Assembly (NCBI GenBank): GCA_002719955.1
Contig: PBFW01000002.1
Location: forward strand, 70,205 to 122,618
Source of the DNA: Deltaproteobacteria bacterium
Lineage (GTDB): Bacteria > Myxococcota_A > UBA9160 > UBA4427
Direction of reading: 5' to 3'
DNA: 52,414 nt
Each line of letters starts with the position of its first letter. Positions within the stretch are counted from its first letter, which is position 1. Below are positions 35,229 to 43,521 of the stretch, piece by piece. The translations under genes were made by a program, and so were the position numbers. Below the pieces are notes generated by a model. That model searched no databases, was not told where the DNA came from, and saw nothing but the letters and a program-made list of their open reading frames with translations.

Positions 35229-36116
35229 TCAGCGAGAATCAGCGTTCGCGGACCGGATGATCGTTCGCCCGAAATCCTCGATTGCAGCGCAGCGTTGTTC
35301 GAGGTCGAGAGAGCCCACTTCGTCGAAGGCCCATGGCGAGGCGAAGACATGGCTCACCCCGAGCGCCTCGAGCGCGCTCGACTCTTCGTCCCGCCAGCCC
35401 GCCAAGGGTGTCCAATAGACATCGAAGGGCTCCCCCGCACGACCCGCCTCCCGGCGATAGGCGCGCAAGGTCTCGAGCGGAGCCAGCAGATCTTCGGGTG
35501 TGACCATGCTGATCGGCGGGATCCAACCCCCTGCGAGCCTTGCAGCACGCCGCAGAGCCGCCTCGCTCTCGCCACTACACAGGATCGGGATCGGCTCCTT
35601 CACAGCGGGCCGCATGCGAATCCCCTCGATATCGAAGAACTCTCCCCGATGGTCGACGGATTCGCCCGTCCAAAGCTTGCGCATCAATTCGATCATCTCG
35701 TCGCTGCGTGCACCGCGCCGCTCGAAGTTCCGCCCCATCAGATCAAATTCCTCGCGCATCCATCCCACGCCGAAACCGAGGGAGACCCGATGATTCGACA
35801 TGCGCGCGAGCGTCCCGAGTGACCGCGCGACCGAGAAGGGATCTCGCGCCGGCAGGACATAGACCGCCTGCAGGAAACGAAGCCGCGTCGTCACGGCCGC
35901 CATCATCGCCGTCGCGACCCACACGTCGGGGAACTCGTCCTCCGCGAGCCAGGGCCGGCTGCCGTCTTCGGTATAGGGAAATTTCGTCGAAACGGACTCG
36001 ACGTGCGCGATTCGATCCGAGAGGGCCACCGCTTCGAAACCAGCCTCTTCTGCTGCCCGGGCGACCTGCACATGATGATCGACCGGAACTCGGAACAGGC
36101 TGCAGACAAATTTCAT
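35229..36116 (-). CDS. Luciferase-like monooxygenase (LLM class, flavin- or F420-dependent)
   Basis: A 295-residue LLM-class oxidoreductase with a TIM-barrel fold. It begins MKFVCSLFRVPVDHHVQVARAAEEAGF and has the typical VSLGFGVGWMREEFDLMG segment, the RRGARSDEMIELMRKLW helix, and PILCSGESEAALRRAARLAGGWIPP. Such enzymes use reduced FMN or F420H2; the cofactor cannot be decided here. The start at 36116 agrees with the family; the stretch upstream of it is the tail of the neighbouring LLM gene. It follows that gene by 34 bases and precedes the acyl-CoA synthetase. Confidence 0.88.
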   Translation of the reverse strand: MKFVCSLFRVPVDHHVQVARAAEEAGFEAVALSDRIAHVESVSTKFPYTEDGSRPWLAEDEFPDVWVATAMMAAVTTRLRFLQAVYVLPARDPFSVARSLGTLARMSNHRVSLGFGVGWMREEFDLMGRNFERRGARSDEMIELMRKLWTGESVDHRGEFFDIEGIRMRPAVKEPIPILCSGESEAALRRAARLAGGWIPPISMVTPEDLLAPLETLRAYRREAGRAGEPFDVYWTPLAGWRDEESSALEALGVSHVFASPWAFDEVGSLDLEQRCAAIEDFGRTIIRSANADSR

Positions 36117-36150
36117 GCGAATCCCTCTAGGTCGCCGGGAATGACCGAGG

Positions 36151-37131
36151 CTAATAATCGTCGCCGAGCGCCGCCTTGAATTCTTCGAGGGATCGTAGAC
36201 GCGGCTCGATACCGCTCCACTCCTTGCCTGGCTCACGCACGCCCGTCTCCTCGGGACCGAGATCGGCCCAGGGTGCCGTCACCCAGTAACGGGTCGCACC
36301 GAGAGATTTCCATAGATGGGCGTACTCGACACACTCGTCGAAGGTCTTGGGAGGGATTCTTCCGCCCTTGGGCATCTCGAAGCGTGGATCCTCGAAATAG
36401 ATCGCCCCCTCGAGTCCGATTTCTGAGGGATCCCTTCCGGCTTCCTTCGCGGCGCCGTGAATCACCTCGAGTTGTTCGCGCAGGATCTCCTCGCTGAACC
36501 ACGGGTAATAGGGGAACCAACCGTCGGCGAGGCGACCGACCCGTTTCAGCACGCGCGCGCTCTGCCCCCCGAGCCAGACCGGGATTGGGCGTTGGATGGG
36601 AAGCGGATTGATGCCGACGGCGTTGAACGTATGGTGCTCGCCGTGATAGGTGACGACCTCTTCGGTCCAGAGCATCTTGAGGATCTCGAGCTGCTCGTCC
36701 ATGATCTTGCCGCGATGGCGAAAATCGACGCCCATCCCCTCGAACTCGACGTCGTTCCAACCCGCCGCCATCACGAAACGCGTTCGCCCTCCGGAGAGAA
36801 GATCCACCTGGGCCGCTTGCTTCGCGAGTAGGGCGGTCTGGCGTTGGGGACCGACGAGAATCCCCGTGCAGAACTCGAGGCTCTTCGTGACCGCCGCCAG
36901 ATAGCCGAAGAGCACCATCGGCTCGTGCCAGACCATATGCCTGTCGTAGAGCGGACCGTGCCCAAAATAGGGTTTCCAATCCGGTCGCACATCGAGGTCC
37001 GCACCGAGCACGTGGTCTCCGACCGTGATGTAGTCGTAGCCCATCTGCTCGATCGCCTGGAGAAACTCCTTGAGCGCCCCCATATCCTCGAGGATCAGAT
37101 GCTCCGGGAGATTCGTACCGATCTTGACCAT
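36151..37131 (-). CDS. Luciferase-like monooxygenase (LLM class, flavin- or F420-dependent)
   Basis: A 326-residue LLM-class protein, longer than its neighbour. It starts MVKIGTNLPEHLILEDMGALKEFLQAIEQMGYDYITVGDHVLG, with RTRFVMAAGWNDVEFEGMGVDF as the ligand-side segment, KIMDEQLEILKMLW, and PVWLGGQSARVLKRVGRLADGWFPYY. GTGAGG lies near the ATG at 37131. It is followed after 34 bases by a second LLM gene and preceded by a decayed sulfotransferase. Likely oxidation of an alcohol, ketone or ring in the same degradative pathway as the ligase gene (inference). Confidence 0.88.
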   Translation of the reverse strand: MVKIGTNLPEHLILEDMGALKEFLQAIEQMGYDYITVGDHVLGADLDVRPDWKPYFGHGPLYDRHMVWHEPMVLFGYLAAVTKSLEFCTGILVGPQRQTALLAKQAAQVDLLSGGRTRFVMAAGWNDVEFEGMGVDFRHRGKIMDEQLEILKMLWTEEVVTYHGEHHTFNAVGINPLPIQRPIPVWLGGQSARVLKRVGRLADGWFPYYPWFSEEILREQLEVIHGAAKEAGRDPSEIGLEGAIYFEDPRFEMPKGGRIPPKTFDECVEYAHLWKSLGATRYWVTAPWADLGPEETGVREPGKEWSGIEPRLRSLEEFKAALGDDY

Positions 37132-37150
37132 ACTCGCCTCACTTTCCCGC

Positions 37151-38375
37151 TCATTGTCGTGGATCATTCGCCCTGGACCACCTGGAAATCTCCCAGCGCA
37201 CCCCGAAATCCACATGCAAATCGTATGCGACACGGCCGAAGCGTCCGCGCTGATGACCCTCAGGCTGCGCGCGGATCTCGCCGTGCGCCACATCCGTCTT
37301 CTCGAGCTTTGCTGCTCCGTAGATCTCTTCGACGGTCGAAAAAGGGTCCTTCACGAACTCATGAAAGTCAACGTCATGTATTCGATCCGCGGGAAGCAGG
37401 AACCGATCCCGCACGAACGCCTCGAGGAGCTGAACAACGCACCGCGCCCAATAGTCGAGATACCAGTCGGGCCGGATCTTCGTGTACTGAATCCGCGCCG
37501 AATAACAGTTCATCGTTGCCGCCGACTGCACGACGGAGACCGGAGCACGATGGGTCACGACGAAGGTCGCATCCGGAAAGGTCTCGACGAGGGGTACGAT
37601 CTGTTCGAGGTGCCGAGGACATTTAGCACCCATCGATCCTGCGACCTATACCATTGAAGGATCTTGAGAGCGGTCTTCAGGTATTGATAACGAGGGCGTT
37701 GGTCGTGAGCCTGGTAGTAGTCGAGCCTTTTTGGGACCCGTGCGACCCATTCGATCGAGTAGCTCGAGAAATCGGGCAGCATCAGCTCCAGTTCTTCGTG
37801 GAGGTGATCGGGCTCCATCGGATGCATCGCCACCACCACCTGAGACGCGGTATGCATGCGCTGCCAATTCTCGGCGGCACGGAGATAGCGCGGGTCGTCT
37901 TCGCCGCGCGTCGGGTTCTCTTCGGCAACCGACGCCTGCCCCTCCCAGAGCGGCATCGAGCGCAGGCGGCGATCCGCCGCGATCAGGTTCACCAGATGGG
38001 TCGTTCCGGAACGCGGGAGGCCCAGAACGATGATCGGCTAGCGGATCTCCTGGTCGTGAATCTCGGGGGGGCGCTCAAGGAAGTCGTGGATCCGCAGTCG
38101 ATTGACGGCGTAGCGCACGCAATCGTTGAAATGGCGAAGCGACCGAGCTTCGTACGTTCTTCGTCCTCGTCCATCTCAGAGAGTCAGAGCTCGAGTCGCT
38201 CCACGAAATCCTCGGGCCCGAAGGCGGCGAGGCCCGTCTGATCGCGTGCGGCTCCGAGCACCGCGTCGACGGAGAGTTCGACGTCCACCGACTCACCGAA
38301 AGCGAGCCCGGCCCTCTGGAGATCCGTCAGTTGCGGATCCGCGAGATCGGTCAGCCGATAGGTCGGGCCAGCCAT
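37151..38375 (-). pseudogene. Decayed sulfotransferase-family gene with stops and frameshifts
   Basis: A complete sulfotransferase can be assembled in order only by crossing four lesions. The N-terminal part AGPTYRLTDL to FVERLEL ends at TGA (38186-38184) and resumes in the same frame (LSEMDEDEE). A frame change near 38110 leads into RLRIHDFLERPPEIHDQEIR. A TAG (38040-38038) interrupts just before the PAPS-binding loop PIIVLGLPRSGTTHLVN. A last frameshift at about 37635 separates LKILQWYRSQDRW from CPRHLEQIVPLVETFPDATF. The order and spacing match PAPS-dependent sulfotransferases of about 390 residues. With this much damage it is not functional. Confidence 0.75.
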
Positions 38376-38421
38376 TTCAGAAATTCTCACCGCTCGGATC
38401 CGAGGCATCGGAAAGCGAAGA

Positions 38422-39378
38422 TCAAAGCTCGATCCGGGCCAATTTTTCGGCGGTCGAATTCCAATCCGCCCCTTCGACGGCGAAGGGGGCTGCCAGGAAG
38501 TCCGTCATCCCCGCATCCCGAAAGCCTCGCAATCGCCGCGCGACTTCTTCCTCGTCGCCGATCACACAGATCTCGCCGATCGCCTCGGCATCGGAAGCCT
38601 GAACGACCCGCTGGTAGGGCATGCTCTGCTCGTAGAAGGCAAATTCCGCCTGGGCCGCAGCGCGCACATCGGCGGTCCTAGCGCGGGGCACGATCGCGAC
38701 CGCGACGACTCCCGCAATCCTGGGATCGGAACGACCAGCAGCCCGTGCCGCCGCCCGCACGGGCGGGACGATCTCGCGCTCGATCGCCCCCTCGTCGGAC
38801 CAGGTCGCGATTACGCCGTCGGAACAGGTCCCGGCGACGCGCAACATATGCGGCCCGAGCGCGCCGACGAGAATCGATCCGGGGGGCCGAACCGCGGGTG
38901 TCCCATAGATCGACCCGAGCGCGAAAAATTCCCCCTCGAACTGAACGAAGCCGGCCTGCTCCCGTTCCCCCGCCGGCTTTGCCCCGGTCTGCATCGCCGC
39001 CTCCAACACCTCGAGATATTCGCGAACGTGCCGAGCGGGGCGATCGAAGGGCAGCCCGTGCATCGCCACGACTGCGGGATTGGAGCACCCGATCCCGAGA
39101 TGGATCGGGCGGCCGATCGCCGCCTGAGTCGTCGCCGTCTGGCGGGCCAACGCGAGGGGATGAAAAAAATAGGTCGGGATCACGGCGGAGCCGATTTCGA
39201 TCGCCTCGGTCACCTCCCCCGCCGCCTGCATCGAAGTCAGCGCATCGAGGGACCAGGGCAGATAGGGCACCCAGGCACTCGCAAAACCCATCGCCTCGGC
39301 ATGCCGGGTCCGATCACGGATCTCGTCGAGCGCCGAGGCCGGGCCCCAGGTTTCCGAGACAAAGATTCCGATCCGCAT
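38422..39378 (-). CDS. Luciferase-like monooxygenase (LLM class, F420- or flavin-dependent)
   Basis: A 318-residue LLM-class protein beginning MRIGIFVSETWGPASALDEIRDRTRHAEAMGF. Further motifs are AIGRPIHLGIGCSNPAVV, HVREYLEVLEAAM, ILVGALGPHMLRVAGTCSDGVIATW and the C-terminal region AIGEICVIGDEEEVARRLRGFRDAGMTDFLAA. The last element is typical of the F420-associated LLM proteins of actinobacteria, but the cofactor remains unproved. TGGAGG precedes the ATG at 39378. It is divergent from the thiolase-like/acyl-CoA dehydrogenase operon, with 196 bases between. Confidence 0.88.
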   Translation of the reverse strand: MRIGIFVSETWGPASALDEIRDRTRHAEAMGFASAWVPYLPWSLDALTSMQAAGEVTEAIEIGSAVIPTYFFHPLALARQTATTQAAIGRPIHLGIGCSNPAVVAMHGLPFDRPARHVREYLEVLEAAMQTGAKPAGEREQAGFVQFEGEFFALGSIYGTPAVRPPGSILVGALGPHMLRVAGTCSDGVIATWSDEGAIEREIVPPVRAAARAAGRSDPRIAGVVAVAIVPRARTADVRAAAQAEFAFYEQSMPYQRVVQASDAEAIGEICVIGDEEEVARRLRGFRDAGMTDFLAAPFAVEGADWNSTAEKLARIEL

Positions 39379-39574
39379 GACGACCTCCAGCCAGCAAAGC
39401 CCCGCGGCACCCCTGGCTCCGCCTGGCCAGTGATACCCCTTCGGCAGAGCCACGTCGACATCGCCCCGACGATCGGTGGGGTCAGCGCCGCGGAATCCGT
39501 TATCCTCCGGAACCCGGTCGACCCGAGCCCGCTCGTCTCGACCCCCTCGAGACACACGGCTTTCAAGAGAGAAT

Positions 39575-40750
39575 ATGTCGATCAGCGCCCAGACTGCGAT
39601 CGTGGGTGTCGGGCAGACGCCCTTCACCCGCGGCACCGAATTTTCCACCCTCGAGCTCCACCTGCAGGCAGCCCTCGAAGCGATCGGAGACGCGGGCCTC
39701 ACGCCCGCCGATATCGATGGCGTCATGCCGAACGAACTGGCGGGAACCATCGCCGAAGATTTCATCCTGAACCTCGGTCTACCGGCGCTCTCGTTTTCGT
39801 CGACGATTCGAACCGGAGGGGCGAGCTTCGTGAGTGCGATCCAGAGCGCCGCCCTCGCGATCGCGGGGGGCGTCGCAAAGAATGTGCTGCTCGTCGCGGG
39901 CCGCCGCGGCTATTCGGCGCAGCGCGTCTCCCTGACGAGCGAGGGGGCGATCCCGCCCCATCCCGTGATGCGACACATGGATGAATTCGAACGCCCCTTC
40001 GGAAATACCGTGGCCTCACAATGGTTCGCCCAGGCCGCCCGACGACACATGCACGAATACGGCACGACAAGCGAGGATTTCGGTCGCATCGCCGTCGCGG
40101 TACGCAAGCATGCCAATCTGAATCCGCGCGCGCTGATGTTCGAGAAGACCATGAACCTCGAACAGCATCAGGCCTCGGCGATGATCGCGGACCCGCTTCG
40201 GCTCTTCGATTGTTCACTCGAAACCGATGGCGCGACCGCGATCGTCATGACCTCGGCCGAGCGCGCATCCGATCTGGCCAAGACCGCGGTACCGATACTC
40301 GGTGTCGGCGAGGGGCATGGCGCGCCACCGACCTCGATCACCCAGAAACGCGACTTCTGCGAGATCGAGGGCCTCGCCCTCGCATCTCGTCGAGCCTATG
40401 AGATGGCGGGACTCTCGCCCGGCGATATCGACTCCGCCCAGATCTACGATGGCTTCACCTGGATCGTGCTCGCCTCACTCGAAGCGCTCGGCTTTTGTGC
40501 GCGCGGCGAAGGGGGCGCATTCCTCCGGGATGGCCACATCGAACTCGGAGGGACCCTCCCCATCAACACGTCCGGAGGGCTATTGTCCGAGGGCCATTGC
40601 TCCGGCGCCAACCTCGTGAGCGAGGCCGTACGTCAGCTGCGGCGAGAGGTCGAATCCGAACGACAGGTGGCGAATTGCGAGCGCGTCCTCGTCACCGGCG
40701 AAGGCGATTTCCACGAGGGGGCCGCCCTCATCCTGGGACGAAGATCATGA
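39575..40750 (+). CDS. Thiolase-fold protein without the nucleophilic Cys (SCP2-thiolase/Ltp2-like)
   Basis: A 391-residue thiolase-superfamily protein of the lipid-transfer (SCP2-thiolase) type. It starts QTAIVGVGQTPFTRG and ends with the thiolase loop NTSGGLLSEGHCSGANLV. At the position of the active-site cysteine the sequence is TIRTGGASFVSAIQSA, without cysteine, so it is not a normal thiolase. Cysteine-less members such as mycobacterial Ltp2 act with a DUF35 partner as retro-aldolases on steroid side chains, and a tyrosine is present in QIYDGFTW, which is also conserved there. The next gene is a DUF35 protein overlapping by four bases. Confidence 0.85.
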   Translation: MSISAQTAIVGVGQTPFTRGTEFSTLELHLQAALEAIGDAGLTPADIDGVMPNELAGTIAEDFILNLGLPALSFSSTIRTGGASFVSAIQSAALAIAGGVAKNVLLVAGRRGYSAQRVSLTSEGAIPPHPVMRHMDEFERPFGNTVASQWFAQAARRHMHEYGTTSEDFGRIAVAVRKHANLNPRALMFEKTMNLEQHQASAMIADPLRLFDCSLETDGATAIVMTSAERASDLAKTAVPILGVGEGHGAPPTSITQKRDFCEIEGLALASRRAYEMAGLSPGDIDSAQIYDGFTWIVLASLEALGFCARGEGGAFLRDGHIELGGTLPINTSGGLLSEGHCSGANLVSEAVRQLRREVESERQVANCERVLVTGEGDFHEGAALILGRRS

Positions 40751-41211
40751 CCGCCAACAATCACGCCGAATCGGCGTCCGAAAAGCCTCCGCAGCCGAAA
40801 CCAGAGACCATTCCGCGACCGGCTCCACCCGTCAGCGAACTCAGCCAGGGTTTCTGGGAGGCCGTCGCCAGGAAAGAACTCGCCGTCCAACAATGCGGCG
40901 CCTGCGGCACGCTTCGCCACTATCCCCAACCCCTCTGCCCCCTCTGCCATTCGGACGATTTCGACTGGGCGTCCCTCTCGGGCCGGGGTGAAATCTATTC
41001 CTATACCGTCGCGCATCGTGCCTTTCACCCGGCATGGAAGGAACACGTGCCCTACGCGATCGCGACGATCGAGCTCGAAGAGGGGGTCCGAATGGTCTGT
41101 GATCTCCTCGAGATCGACCCGGAGCGCGTGGCGATCGGCCAGCGCGTCGAGGTCGCCTTCGCCGAGCTCCCTGGCCAGGGGTGGATGCCCCGCTTCGAGG
41201 TGATCGACTGA
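40747..41211 (+). CDS. DUF35 / OB-fold zinc-ribbon protein, partner of the thiolase-like protein
   Basis: A 154-residue DUF35 protein. After a proline-rich leader, the rubredoxin-like zinc ribbon has Cys-x-x-Cys pairs in QQCGACGTLRHYP and PLCPLCHSDDF, followed by the OB-fold domain (GRGEIYSYTVAHRAFHPAWK, PYAIATIELEEGVRMVCDLLE). Such proteins bind thiolase-fold enzymes and are needed for their activity or aldol function. The start overlaps the thiolase-like stop in ATGA, and its own stop overlaps the next start by one base. It lacks the MaoC-hydratase domain fused to DUF35 in mycobacterial ChsH2. Confidence 0.9.
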   Translation: MTANNHAESASEKPPQPKPETIPRPAPPVSELSQGFWEAVARKELAVQQCGACGTLRHYPQPLCPLCHSDDFDWASLSGRGEIYSYTVAHRAFHPAWKEHVPYAIATIELEEGVRMVCDLLEIDPERVAIGQRVEVAFAELPGQGWMPRFEVID

Positions 41212-42293
41212 TGGACCTACAACTAGACGAATCGCAGCAGATTCTCGTCGACACTTTCTCGGAAATGCTTGAGAATGAATGTCCGACAACGCTCGTCCGC
41301 GACTGCGAGAAGAACGGCTACTCCTCCGAACTCTGGGATCGCTACTGCGAACTCGGCGCGAATATCATGGGCTTGCCCGAGAGCGCGGATGGGCTCGAGA
41401 TGACGCTGCTCGATCTCGGGCTCGTCGCGACTCGCTCGGGACACGCGCTCGCCCCGGTCCCTTTCCTGGAGATCGCGACCGCGGGCCGTCTGCTCAGCGC
41501 GCTCGACATCAAGGACCCGATCGTCACGGAAATCGCAGAGGGCAAGCCCTCGGTCTCGATCTCGCTCCCACGACCCCACGCAATCCTGGGAACAGGCCGC
41601 ACGACCGGCGGGCGCTCGCTCGTCCCCTTCGGCGCAATTGCCGAGCACGTGATCGCGGTCGAGGGAGACGAGCTCTTCGTCGCCTCGGGCGCGGACGCGC
41701 GACGCTCCGCTCGCGTCGTCGAGATGGGCGATGGCGCCCTCGCCCATTGGGATCTCTCCCGCGGCGCGGGTACGCGAACCCTCGCGAGCGGCGAGACGGC
41801 CCGTCGTGCGATCACCCGCGCGAATGCCGAATGGAAACTCCTCGCGGCCTTCTGGCTGGTCGGGATCGCCCAGCGATCCCTCGCGATTGGCGCCGACTAT
41901 GCGCGCGAGCGCATCCAGTTCGGGGTTCCGATCGGCGGCTTCCAAGCGATCGCCCATCCCCTGGCCGAGAGCGCGATCCGAACAGACGGCGCGGAACTGC
42001 TCGCCTGGGAAGCGGCTTGGGCGGACACCGAGGATCCCGAACGATTCGAGATGCTTGCCTCGATGGCCTTCGTCTGGGCCTCGCAAACCGCGATCCGAAA
42101 CGCCGATATCAGCCTCCACACCCACGGCGGCTACGGGTTCTCGACGGAATACGATATCCAGCTCTACTACCGCCGAGCCCGCGCGCTCGCCTCGATCGGC
42201 GGTGGCTCGAAGGAGGAGCTGCAGGCGGTGGCTGAATTGTGTTTCGATCGCGACGGATCGGGTTCCGCCGAATCTCTGCTGGGAGGTGCATGA
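41211..42293 (+). CDS. Acyl-CoA dehydrogenase (smaller subunit type)
   Basis: A 360-residue acyl-CoA dehydrogenase-like flavoprotein. It has the N-terminal helical domain (LDESQQILVDTFSEML), a shortened middle domain, and the C-terminal FAD/tetramer segments YARERIQFGVPIGGFQAIAHPLAE and NADISLHTHGGYGFSTEYDIQLYYRRA. Small subunits of this kind pair with a larger partner in heteromeric dehydrogenases such as mycobacterial FadE28-FadE29 that oxidise steroid side-chain CoA esters. Its start overlaps the DUF35 stop by one base (TGATG), and the second dehydrogenase gene begins one base after its stop. Confidence 0.88.
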   Translation: MDLQLDESQQILVDTFSEMLENECPTTLVRDCEKNGYSSELWDRYCELGANIMGLPESADGLEMTLLDLGLVATRSGHALAPVPFLEIATAGRLLSALDIKDPIVTEIAEGKPSVSISLPRPHAILGTGRTTGGRSLVPFGAIAEHVIAVEGDELFVASGADARRSARVVEMGDGALAHWDLSRGAGTRTLASGETARRAITRANAEWKLLAAFWLVGIAQRSLAIGADYARERIQFGVPIGGFQAIAHPLAESAIRTDGAELLAWEAAWADTEDPERFEMLASMAFVWASQTAIRNADISLHTHGGYGFSTEYDIQLYYRRARALASIGGGSKEELQAVAELCFDRDGSGSAESLLGGA

Positions 42294-42294
42294 C

Positions 42295-43458
42295 ATGGAT
42301 TTTCGACTCGGACCGAAGGCCGAAGAAGTGCAGCGAGAGATCCGCGCCTTCCTCGAAAAGCATTTCAGCGAGGCCGACCGCAGGGAATCGATCGAAGATG
42401 GCGGCGGACACAACTGGGACCTCTATCGCAAGCTCGCCGCAGAGGGCTGGGTCTCCGCCGGCTGGCCCGAGGAACTCGGCGGCGGTGGGCGCGACCCCTA
42501 CGAGATCCTCACGCTCTATTGGGAGCTGTGCAAGGCGGATTTCCCCTGGATCGGCCTGCTCAACAACGGCTTCATCGGTCACACGCTGCTCGCGATGGGA
42601 ACCGAAAAACAACGAACCGAGATGGTTCCGAAGATCGCCGCGGGCGAGATCGCCTTCGCCCTCGGCTATACCGAGCCCGGATCGGGCTCCGATGTCGCCG
42701 GAGCGCGAACACAAGCGACGCGAGACGGTGACGACTGGATCATCGATGGGCAGAAGATGTGGACGACGACTGCGCACACCGCGCAGTACATCTTCATGCT
42801 GACGCGCACGAGTACCCAGGATCGGCCACATCGCGGGCTGACGATGTTCCTCGTTCCAACGGACGCGGAGGGCGTCGACGTTCAGGCCATCGAAACGATG
42901 GGCGGCGAACGCAGCAACGGCGTCTACCTCACGAAGGTACGCGTATCGGACGAGAATCGTGTCGGCGATGTCGACAAGGGATGGTCGGTGGTCCGTTTCG
43001 CGCTGGGTCTCGAGCAGGCGATGGGATATGCCGACCTCCAGGAACGCTTCATCCAGAACGCCGGCCAGTGGGCCCTCACGCAGGGCCCCGATGAAAAGCG
43101 CCCCTTCGACGATGTCCGCGTGAAGGAGCAGCTCGGTCAGACGGCGATCCATGCCGAGGTCTCGCGGCTCCTGCGACATCGCTCGACCTGGCTCTCCGCC
43201 GAAGGGCGCGATCTCGGCGGCAAAGGCGCGATGACGAAATCGTTTTCGGGAACCTCCTACCTCGAAGATGCCCAGAACTGGATGGATCTCGTCGGACCGG
43301 CGGGTCTTCTCGAGGAGGGCGAGGAGGGTGCGCTCGCCGGCGGCAACTTCGACGAAGCCTTCCGCCAGACGCCGGTCAACACGATCTATGGTGGAACGGT
43401 GGAAATTCTGCGAAGTCTCGTAGCCGAGGTCGAGCTCGGATTGCCCAAGAGCCGTTAG
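42295..43458 (+). CDS. Acyl-CoA dehydrogenase (larger subunit type)
   Basis: A 387-residue acyl-CoA dehydrogenase: helical N-domain (DFRLGPKAEEVQREIRAFLEKH), the FAD-binding loop FALGYTEPGSGSDVAGARTQA, WIIDGQKMWTTTAHTAQYI in the middle domain, and the C-terminal NTIYGGTVEILRSLVAE with the IYGGT motif. GGAGG precedes the ATG, and the gene starts one base after the stop of the smaller dehydrogenase, so the two probably form one heteromeric enzyme. It introduces a double bond next to the CoA thioester, passing electrons to ETF. Confidence 0.9.
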   Translation: MDFRLGPKAEEVQREIRAFLEKHFSEADRRESIEDGGGHNWDLYRKLAAEGWVSAGWPEELGGGGRDPYEILTLYWELCKADFPWIGLLNNGFIGHTLLAMGTEKQRTEMVPKIAAGEIAFALGYTEPGSGSDVAGARTQATRDGDDWIIDGQKMWTTTAHTAQYIFMLTRTSTQDRPHRGLTMFLVPTDAEGVDVQAIETMGGERSNGVYLTKVRVSDENRVGDVDKGWSVVRFALGLEQAMGYADLQERFIQNAGQWALTQGPDEKRPFDDVRVKEQLGQTAIHAEVSRLLRHRSTWLSAEGRDLGGKGAMTKSFSGTSYLEDAQNWMDLVGPAGLLEEGEEGALAGGNFDEAFRQTPVNTIYGGTVEILRSLVAEVELGLPKSR

Positions 43459-43521
43459 GGGGAGCGCCCAGAAAAATCGTCCCTCTTGATCTTGTCAGTG
43501 CCCGACACCGGAGCCCTCGAG

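Noticed and set aside
38184..38186. In-frame TGA in the sulfotransferase remnant as a second selenocysteine codon
   Set aside because: The same gene also has a TAG and two frameshifts, and the sulfotransferase family has no Sec at this position.
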